From: Methanobrevibacter wolinii SH
Lineage (GTDB): Archaea > Methanobacteriota > Methanobacteria > Methanobacteriales > Methanobacteriaceae
NCBI RefSeq assembly: GCF_000621965.1
Contig: NZ_JHWX01000015.1
Coordinates: 1 to 64,000, forward strand
Length of the DNA: 64,000 bases
Direction of reading: 5' to 3'
The notes below the pieces were generated by a model. That model searched no databases. It saw nothing but the letters and a program-made list of their open reading frames with translations, and was not told where the DNA came from. How positions within the stretch are numbered: position 1 is the first letter of the stretch; the number at the start of each line of letters is the position of its first letter. Shown in pieces: positions 57,380 through 64,000 of this stretch. Position numbers and translations under genes: made by a program.

Positions 57380-60300
57380 TTAATGTTTTCTTTTACAAAT
57401 AAGTCCTAATATACATAAAACTGCAAATAATAATGTAATAGGATTTCCTGTTTTTGGCATATTATCATTCATAATAATAGAATTATTATCTATATTAGAA
57501 TTATTATTAAATGGTACTATATTAGATTTATTATTATCAGATTTATTACCATCATCAGGGACATTTATAGTAAATGTAATATTAACATAAGCACTTGAAT
57601 AAATATTGTCTCCGTTAAATACAGCATTTACAGGATATTTACCATTTTTAAGGTTAGTTATAGTTAAATTACCTTTTCCATTAATAACATTAACAGTATA
57701 ATGTTTATTATTAACAGTAACAATAACAGTACCATTCAAACCAGTTCCATTATAACTAAGTGTAACATAAATTGTTGCATTATTTTTATTAGTTACAACT
57801 TTAATAGTTAAATCTGGTTTAAGATTATCAATAGTGAAATTCATAGTATTATTTGATGGATTATAATTATTATCTCCAATAAAATCAGATTCTACTGTAT
57901 AATTACCAGCATATAAATCATTAACTTCTAAAATACCTGTACCATTAATAATATTAACAGTATAATGTTTATTATCAACAGTAACATTAACAGTATTATT
58001 TAATAATGCACCATTAGATCCAACTAAACTAATATTAAATCTAGCAGTATAATTTTTACCATTAAATTTAGTATCAATTAAACTTACATTAAGGTTTGTA
58101 TTTGCTTTATTTACAATAAAACTTGTTTCATTTGTAATATTATTATAATTATTATCACCAAATGAAATTTTAACATTATAATTATCAGCAGATAAATTAT
58201 TAATATTTAATGTAGCTTTACCATCTTTAAGAGTAACATCATAATCTTTACCATTAATATTAACATTAACAGTACCATTAATCAATTCACCATTAACACC
58301 AATCGCAGTGATATTAACAGTATTATTTTCACCATAAGTTGAATTATTAACAGTAACATTAAATACTGTAAGATCTACTTTACTTACTTTAAATGAAGTC
58401 TTATTACTTACACTAGTATAATTCTCATTACCTGGATAATTAGCAGAAATATTATAAATACCAGCATTAGGATGAGTAAATATATAAACTCCCTCACCAT
58501 TAATAACTTCTATTTTAATAATATTTGAACCAAGTAAACTTCTACTTTTTAGTATTTCAAAGTTGTCTAAATTAATACTAACAGTACCATTTAAACCAGT
58601 ACCATTAACACCAACAAGTCTAACACGGACAATAACATCATTACCATAAGTAACATTATCTGCACTAACAATTAAACTAGGAACAGCCTTAATAACACTA
58701 AATTCAGTACTATTACTTACACCAGTATAATTCTCATTACCAGAGAAACTAAGAACAACACCATAAGTACCAGGAACAAAACCACTAACAACTAAAGAAC
58801 CAACACCATCACTAAGAATAACAGAGTAAACCCTACCATCAATAGTAACAGCAACAGTACCATTAATCAATTCACCATTAACACCAATCGCAGTGATATT
58901 AATAGTATTATTTTCACCATAAGTTGAATTATTAACAGTAACATTAAATACTGTAAAATCTGCTTTACTTACTTTAAATGAAGTCTTATTATTTACACTA
59001 GTATAAATCTCATTACCAGCATAACTAGCAGAAACATCATAAACAGCAGCACCAGGTTTAGCAACAACAAAACTACCTACACCATCAACAACATTAACAA
59101 TATATTTAGTTCCATTAATAGTTAAATTAACAGTATCATTTAAACCAGTACCATTAACACCAACAAGTCTAACACGGACAATAACATCATTACCATAAGT
59201 AACATTATCCACATTAACAACTAAACCAGGAACAGCCTTAACAACACTAAACTCAGTAGCATTAACAACAGCAAAATAATTATTAGTACTATCATAACTA
59301 GCAGTAACATTATATACTCCTACGTTTGGCATTGAAATAAGTTGACTACCTACACCATCAACAACATTAACAATATATTTAGTTCCATTAATAGTTAAAT
59401 TAACAGTATCATTTAAGCCAACACCATTAACACCTGTGAGATTAATATTAATTGTTACATTATTACCATAAGTAATATTGCTAGCATTAATAATAAGTAT
59501 AGGACTTGTTTTATTAATTGTGAAATTTACTTCTTTATTTGTAAAATTTAAGTAATTATCATCACCAGAATATGAGATATTTGTAACATAATCTCCTGCA
59601 TCTTTAATACCAATATTTATATTAGAAACACCATTTGAGATAATTCCAGTGTATTTGGTATTATTAATATATACAGACACATTACCAGTTACATTATCAT
59701 CAAATATAACTGTAATTACTTGATTACCATAAGTAATATTCTTAATAATAGTTTTTTCTACATTATTTCTTAAATCAAAAGTTTTATTATTAGATATTGC
59801 AGTATAATATGTTTCATTATTAAGTACAGCAATTATTTTATAATATTTAGTAGGTAAATTGCTTAAATCAATTAATACTCTACCATTATCATCAGTATAA
59901 TAAACTTTACTTAATAAAACTTCATCTCCATTATTGAGTACAGTTATTTTTAAACCAATTCCTTCAGGTGTAAAGTTATTAGGTTTAAATATTTTACTAA
60001 GACTTCCAGTATTAGTAACACCATTTACGCCCCAATAAGTAAGGTTAGTTGCATTAACAGTTCCATTAGTGGAAATTCCATTGAAAAGATTATTTAACCC
60101 ATTAAATCTTATAATTACATTTGAACCAGACTTATTAATAGTTAAAGCTGTAGAATTTGCCCGGTTATTTAATATTATTGAATTAGATATAATAAGATAA
60201 TTATTCTCTTGATACAAAGCAGAACCTTCATATGCTGAACAGTTGATAAATGAACAATTATTAATAATACCATTATTACAGATAATACAACTAATTGCAC

Positions 60301-61279
60301 CACCATTATCTAATGAATTATCATTGATAAAATTACAATTTTCAATAGTTCCATTTGGTCCATACCAATATATAGCACCACCTTGATTATCAGAACTGGT
60401 ATTAATAAAATTACAATTAGCAATATTACATTTACTTAAAGAAGGTACACCAAATAATAAAATAGCACCACCAAATTTATCAGAATGTGTGTTATTAAAT
60501 GTACAATTTATTATTTTAGTATTTTTTCCATCATTCCAAAATAATGCACCACCATCATCTGAAGTAGTGTTAATAAATTTACAATTTGATAATATACCAC
60601 TAGCACCATACCAATATACTGCACCACCACTATCTGATTTTGTATTTATAAATCTACAATAATTTATAGAACAATTATTTCCTTTAAATAAAAATATTGC
60701 ACCACCATTACGTCCAGTAGAATTAATAAAAGTACAGTTGTATATTAAACCATTATTTCCATTATTCCAGTAGATTGCACCTCCATAAGTAGTGGAGTTT
60801 GTATTAATAAAAGTACAATTAGCAATAATAACATTTTTAGACTTTATATTAAATGCTTCTGCCATATTTAATCCATTAATTGTATATCCATTACCATTAA
60901 TTGTAATAGGTTTTGATATAGTTATACCGTTCTTAAAGGAAGAATCTTTATTAGGATTGTAAGTATAATTCTGATTAAGAACTATATAATTTCCACCATT
61001 ATAAATTTTATTATTTAAATCAGTAAAAGATCCAGAATTAGAACTATTAACATTTGCTCCATAAACACCTACATTGTTAGATTTAATTATCTTATTATTA
61101 TTAGTTGAATTATTAATAACAGAATAATTATTAGATGTATTACTAATAACAGTAGAATCATTAGTTGATGAAACATTAGATAAAACAGATGAATTATCTG
61201 CTGCTGAAATAGAGCTAATACATAAACCTAATATAATAAGTGAAATAATAATAAATAACAGCCTATTTTTTTTATGCAT
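57380..61279 (-). CDS. large adhesin-like surface protein with LPXTG-like tail
   Basis: A 1299-residue secreted protein. A signal peptide (HKKNRLLFIIISLIILGLCISSISAADN) and an Asn/Ser-rich stretch precede parallel beta-helix repeats (about 130-390) of the NCTFINTNSTTYGGAIYW type. About eight Ig-like Big_3-type modules of ~90 residues follow (starting NVTYGNDVIVRV, NSTYGENNTINI and similar). The end carries MPKTGNP, a hydrophobic stretch and KRKH, like an LPXTG sorting signal. Asn-x-Ser/Thr sequons are dense. GGGAGGTGA precedes ATG 61279. It probably mediates adherence to host or partner cells. Near-identical module blocks show recent internal duplication. Confidence 0.92.
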   Translation of the reverse strand: MHKKNRLLFIIISLIILGLCISSISAADNSSVLSNVSSTNDSTVISNTSNNYSVINNSTNNNKIIKSNNVGVYGANVNSSNSGSFTDLNNKIYNGGNYIVLNQNYTYNPNKDSSFKNGITISKPITINGNGYTINGLNMAEAFNIKSKNVIIANCTFINTNSTTYGGAIYWNNGNNGLIYNCTFINSTGRNGGAIFLFKGNNCSINYCRFINTKSDSGGAVYWYGASGILSNCKFINTTSDDGGALFWNDGKNTKIINCTFNNTHSDKFGGAILLFGVPSLSKCNIANCNFINTSSDNQGGAIYWYGPNGTIENCNFINDNSLDNGGAISCIICNNGIINNCSFINCSAYEGSALYQENNYLIISNSIILNNRANSTALTINKSGSNVIIRFNGLNNLFNGISTNGTVNATNLTYWGVNGVTNTGSLSKIFKPNNFTPEGIGLKITVLNNGDEVLLSKVYYTDDNGRVLIDLSNLPTKYYKIIAVLNNETYYTAISNNKTFDLRNNVEKTIIKNITYGNQVITVIFDDNVTGNVSVYINNTKYTGIISNGVSNINIGIKDAGDYVTNISYSGDDNYLNFTNKEVNFTINKTSPILIINASNITYGNNVTININLTGVNGVGLNDTVNLTINGTKYIVNVVDGVGSQLISMPNVGVYNVTASYDSTNNYFAVVNATEFSVVKAVPGLVVNVDNVTYGNDVIVRVRLVGVNGTGLNDTVNLTINGTKYIVNVVDGVGSFVVAKPGAAVYDVSASYAGNEIYTSVNNKTSFKVSKADFTVFNVTVNNSTYGENNTINITAIGVNGELINGTVAVTIDGRVYSVILSDGVGSLVVSGFVPGTYGVVLSFSGNENYTGVSNSTEFSVIKAVPSLIVSADNVTYGNDVIVRVRLVGVNGTGLNGTVSINLDNFEILKSRSLLGSNIIKIEVINGEGVYIFTHPNAGIYNISANYPGNENYTSVSNKTSFKVSKVDLTVFNVTVNNSTYGENNTVNITAIGVNGELINGTVNVNINGKDYDVTLKDGKATLNINNLSADNYNVKISFGDNNYNNITNETSFIVNKANTNLNVSLIDTKFNGKNYTARFNISLVGSNGALLNNTVNVTVDNKHYTVNIINGTGILEVNDLYAGNYTVESDFIGDNNYNPSNNTMNFTIDNLKPDLTIKVVTNKNNATIYVTLSYNGTGLNGTVIVTVNNKHYTVNVINGKGNLTITNLKNGKYPVNAVFNGDNIYSSAYVNITFTINVPDDGNKSDNNKSNIVPFNNNSNIDNNSIIMNDNMPKTGNPITLLFAVLCILGLICKRKH

Positions 61280-61773
61280 TTATTTTCACCTCCCTTTAAA
61301 TTTATTAATAATATTAAAAAACTGGAAAATTAAATCCAATTGATATAGGGAAAAATCATATAAAATATAAATTAGATTCATATTATTTTTCCATTCTATT
61401 CAAAGATTTTATGAAAAATTATTCAATTTTAAAATATCTTATTAAAAATTAATAAATTATATAACCTTCTTATATCATATTATTCAATTTATTAATATTA
61501 ATATAAATAATTTATCAAATTAAAGGAATATATTTAATTAATTTAATAAATAGTTAATTTTTAGACTTAAAATAATTATTTCATTCAAATATTTAAATAT
61601 TATAATTTTTAACTTCAATTTAAAAAATTTTATATTAAATTTAAGTAATAATTATTATTTTTAATTTGATTAAAAATTTTTATAAAAAAAAGATAAAAAT
61701 AAAAGATAAAAATAAAAAAAGAGAAAAAATTAGAAGATTATACACCCATAGAAGGTGAATATTTATTTTTTAA
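61280..61773. other. upstream region of adhesin 2 and 3' gap of GNAT gene
   Basis: AT-rich with TATA-like stretches; nothing else stands out. The inverted repeat AATATTTATT (61758-61767) with AATAAATATT (61776-61785) spans the end of the acetyltransferase gene and might terminate it. Confidence 0.4.
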
Positions 61774-62373
61774 CTAATAAATATTATATTCTTCTTTAAT
61801 TTCATTTTTAATATCATTAAAATTTTTAATATCAGATATATTTTCACTATGATTTCCAATAATCTTTTCCATCCAAATCATATTATACCATTTATTAAAT
61901 TTATATGCACAATTATGAAATTCCCCTACAAATTTATATCCTTGTTTTTCATGATAACTAACACTATTTTTTGTTAAATATTCATCTTCAATTTTAGGAT
62001 AGCTAATACAAGCATATAAATTAGTTATATTCTGTTTTATTAATATTTTTTCAAGTGAATCATATAATTTAGATCCTATTCCTAACTTTTTATAATTCTC
62101 ATCAACATATATTGATGTTTCTACTGACCAATTACATGCTGCACGAGTAATTAAAGGACCTACATAAGTATATCCAACAATTTTATCATTATATACTGCT
62201 TTTAAATATGGATATTTCTTAAGTGTATTTATGATTCTTTCTTTAAATTCAGATACTGTTGGAACATTGCATTCAAAGGTTATTGCTGTATGTTTAACAT
62301 ATTGTTTGTAGATTCTTTGTAGTTCTAGTGCATCTTCTGGTTTTACTAGTCTAATTTTAATTTCATTATCCAT
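61774..62373 (-). CDS. GNAT family N-acetyltransferase, phosphinothricin-acetyltransferase-like
   Basis: A 199-residue acetyl-CoA-dependent acetyltransferase. The start (IKIRLVKPEDALELQRIYKQYVKHTAITFE) and the PxxxEFxxRI segment match the Pat/Bar subgroup. The acetyl-CoA site is seen as SVETSIYVDENYKKLGIGSKLYDSLEKIL (the Q/R-x-x-G-x-G/A loop is KKLGIG), followed by YACISYPKIEDEYLTKNSVSYHEKQGYKFVGEF. The substrate may be an amino acid analogue or another small amine. A ~30-residue charged C-terminal extension is unusual. AGAGGT precedes ATG 62373, and a 16-bp palindrome lies 24 bp further upstream. Confidence 0.88.
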   Translation of the reverse strand: MDNEIKIRLVKPEDALELQRIYKQYVKHTAITFECNVPTVSEFKERIINTLKKYPYLKAVYNDKIVGYTYVGPLITRAACNWSVETSIYVDENYKKLGIGSKLYDSLEKILIKQNITNLYACISYPKIEDEYLTKNSVSYHEKQGYKFVGEFHNCAYKFNKWYNMIWMEKIIGNHSENISDIKNFNDIKNEIKEEYNIY

Positions 62374-62396
62374 AATAATACCTCTTAATATAAAAA

Positions 62397-62412
62397 ATAT
62401 CTTATAAGATAT
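62397..62412. promoter_or_regulatory. 16-bp palindrome upstream of GNAT gene
   Basis: ATATCTTATAAGATAT is a perfect palindrome 24-39 bp before the acetyltransferase start, overlapping where a promoter should be. It could be a repressor site, or just a TATA-rich promoter. Confidence 0.35.
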
Positions 62413-62697
62413 ATTATTAATTTAAAAAAATTTTATAATACTTATAGAATTTTTCTTATTTAAAGTTTTCTAATATAAAAGATTATTTTTAGACAAAAAC
62501 AAGAATTTATATAAACATTTTAAATAATGAATAGTGTCCTATATAAATATAAGTAATTTTGTCAAATATTTTTTCTTATATTTTTACTATAAAAGTTAAA
62601 TTTAATTAATAAATTTTTAAAAAAATCTATTTAATAATTTCTTAAAAATGATTAAATATATAAAAAAGAGTATTTGAAATTAAATAGCTTAAAAAAA
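62413..62697. other. gap between GNAT gene and TMEM175 pair
   Basis: AT-rich. AAAATTTTATAATACTTATAG near 62429-62450 and TATATAAACATTT at about 62509 are possible promoter elements. No gene. Confidence 0.35.
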
Positions 62698-62721
62698 TTA
62701 AGATAATAAATATTATCTTAA
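62691..62721 (-). terminator. terminator of TMEM175 pair
   Basis: TTAAGATAAT (62698-62707) and ATTATCTTAA (62712-62721) form a 10-bp stem overlapping the stop codon. On the minus strand seven T follow (62697 down to 62691). Confidence 0.75.
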
Positions 62722-63286
62722 ATACTTAAATATTGATCACTAATAAGCCAGAAAATCATTGCAATTAAACAACCAAACATAATAGTTGGAGGATAATATA
62801 AATATCCAATTATATAAACTATTGCAAATAAAATAAATTCGAAACAAGAATTCCTAGCACCTTTATCTAAATAAACTTTTAATGCAATATTTGCAGGATC
62901 AGAATGTTCTAATATTAAAGTTTGTATTATATAATGAATATGTAATAAAACAAATATTGAACCAAAGCATGCCTGTGCAAAAAAGGAATAAAAGTTATTA
63001 GATACCATAATTGTTACATAAGGTAAAAAGCTTAATATAAAAATTTGTATTAAACTTACCCAGACTACAGAATCTGTTAATTTATTTATACGAATAAATA
63101 AATTGTGATGTGAATTCCATATATTATAAATTACAAAGAAACTAATAAAATATTCAAAAAATTCTGTTTTTAATTCAAATAAAGCAGTAAAGCTAGTGAA
63201 TTTGGGAGATTAAACTCTAAAACAATTAAAGTAATAATTATTGCAAGAATAGCATCAATTAATGCTTCAAATCTTTCAGTTTCCAC
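62718..63286 (-). pseudogene. TMEM175-family channel, second copy, frameshifted
   Basis: Reading from GTG 63286 with GGTGAT upstream gives METERFEALIDAILAIIITL, the family signature R-F-x-x-x-x-D-A-I-x-A-I, but stops at TAA 63170-63172 after 38 codons. Another frame resumes at about 63200 with TSFTALFELKTEFFEYFISF...FVIYNIWNSHHNLF and continues to 62718, giving the remaining helices. One missing base near 63195-63210 accounts for it. The GTG lies inside the last codons of the upstream paralogue, so the two were translationally coupled. A sequencing error cannot be excluded. Confidence 0.8.
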
Positions 63287-63860
63287 AATAATCACCTTTT
63301 TTATATATTAAAGAGTAAGGTAAGTTCCATATTATAACAGAGATACAACATGAAATCAATATAGATATAGGATATATTGTTAAACCAAATCCAAATCCTA
63401 AAACAAATACAATAATATTTAAAATATTAATCTTTGTAAATTTTAAATTATCTAAATCTTTATTACATCTATCTCTTCTAACTGCTACATGGGTTGTGAA
63501 AAGATAAAGTATATTTGTAATAATAAAAATTAGACCATAACAAACTTCAGGAGCAATATCATATGGATGTTGTGATACCCAGCTTGTGAAGAATGGTATT
63601 AATGTAATAATAAATGTTAAAGTTAAATAAACAAATATAACAACATTGTCAATAGTTTTTATTTTATTAAATAACTTTCTATGATTATTCCATATACTAG
63701 CAATAACAATAAAACTAATAAAATATGTAAAATATAAAATTTTTAAATCCCATAAACCATTAATAGTTAATGTATCTGGTTGTGGAATTTTTAGTATCAT
63801 AACAGTCATCATTATTGCTAAAATAGCATCAATGAAAGTTTCAAAACGTCCAGAATCCAT
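63276..63860 (-). CDS. TMEM175-family (DUF1211) membrane channel
   Basis: A 194-residue protein with six predicted helices, in the length range of prokaryotic TMEM175 potassium channels that assemble from separate six-helix subunits. The first helix carries the signature GRFETFIDAILAIMMTVMIL. FISFIVIASIWNNHRKLF (helix 3 with the conserved W-x-N-H) and the TWV-like FFTSWVSQHPY follow. It lets K+ or other monovalent cations cross the membrane; selectivity is unproven in this subgroup. It overlaps the downstream paralogue by 11 bp. AGGTG lies upstream of ATG 63860. Confidence 0.87.
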   Translation of the reverse strand: MDSGRFETFIDAILAIMMTVMILKIPQPDTLTINGLWDLKILYFTYFISFIVIASIWNNHRKLFNKIKTIDNVVIFVYLTLTFIITLIPFFTSWVSQHPYDIAPEVCYGLIFIITNILYLFTTHVAVRRDRCNKDLDNLKFTKINILNIIVFVLGFGFGLTIYPISILISCCISVIIWNLPYSLIYKKGDYCGN

Positions 63861-64000
63861 TTAAACACCTATAATTTTTAAAGATATTATTATTTTTATT
63901 AATTATTTTATATAAAATTTAGACATTATAAATCATTTAAATATCTAAAATTTAATTTTAAAATATTCAAAAAAATAAGTAAAAAAAGATTATTAAATCT
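63861..64000. other. upstream region of TMEM175 pair
   Basis: AT-rich DNA to the window end. TTTATATAAAATTTAG (about 63907-63922) is a plausible promoter TATA element for the minus-strand operon. Confidence 0.35.

Noticed and set aside
1-64000. tRNA and rRNA genes
   Set aside because: No GC-rich, tRNA-like or rRNA-like segment was found on reading either strand; a tRNAscan run would be decisive.

Overview
The window is about 64 kb of extremely AT-rich DNA (GC well below one third). It is almost certainly from a gut methanogen of the order Methanobacteriales, and most like Methanosphaera; the genus is an inference from gene content and base composition. Archaeal markers are a 4-phosphopantoate--beta-alanine ligase, an archaeal-type diphthine--ammonia ligase, an EppA-like prepilin peptidase with a class III signal-peptide substrate, an F420-hydrogenase beta-like iron-sulfur protein, UPF0200, and large secreted adhesin-like proteins typical of pseudomurein-walled methanogens. 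Shine-Dalgarno sites follow GGAGGTGA. Long AT-rich gaps separate most genes. I saw no tRNA, rRNA or CRISPR array.

Layout. 1-328: 3' end of a DDE insertion sequence. 1.1-4.1 kb: a MacB-like ABC exporter. 5.1-10.4 kb: uvrB and uvrA; uvrC follows at 29.7 kb, so the whole bacterial-type excision nuclease is within 27 kb. 10.7-15.3 kb: DUF169 protein, HEAT-like repeat protein (both minus strand) and pyrG. 15.7-18.5 kb: prepilin peptidase, class III pilin-like protein and a membrane protein. 18.8-21.4 kb: permuted FrhB-like protein and M42 aminopeptidase. 21.9-28.8 kb: a single 2276-residue DUF4011-helicase-nuclease-like-DUF3320 protein, a probable antiviral defence gene. 31.8-33.1 kb: a complete but doubly broken copy of the same insertion sequence, with a target duplication. 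33.5-35.8 kb: a frameshifted adhesin.

36.1-42 kb: housekeeping genes (CoA synthesis, UPF0200, diphthamide synthesis, RNase H-like exonuclease, O6-alkylguanine repair, paired small membrane proteins). 42.1-48.5 kb: Mrp ATPase, flavin disulfide reductase, two unknowns, and a TetR repressor with an LmrB-like MFS exporter. This stretch contains genes whose codon use suggests transfer from gut Firmicutes. 49.1-54.7 kb: ketopantoate reductase family protein, sodium symporter and a two-domain glycosyltransferase. 54.9-55.9 kb: divergent ABM-like protein and HxlR regulator. 55.9-57.4 kb: 1.5 kb of non-coding DNA rich in short palindromes. 57.4-61.3 kb: a giant adhesin. 61.8-63.9 kb: GNAT acetyltransferase and two overlapping TMEM175-type channel genes, the second frameshifted.

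The strongest leads are: the giant defence-like helicase, with a ~720-residue hydrophilic insertion and an apparently degenerate nuclease site; a circularly permuted FrhB-like protein; a candidate small RNA with a CCACC-rich loop; a structured element with a micro-ORF upstream of uvrC; the palindrome array at 56.1 kb; LPXTG-like tails on both adhesins; and recurrent 48-61 bp tandem duplications in intergenic DNA, one of which shows compensatory changes in a hairpin.
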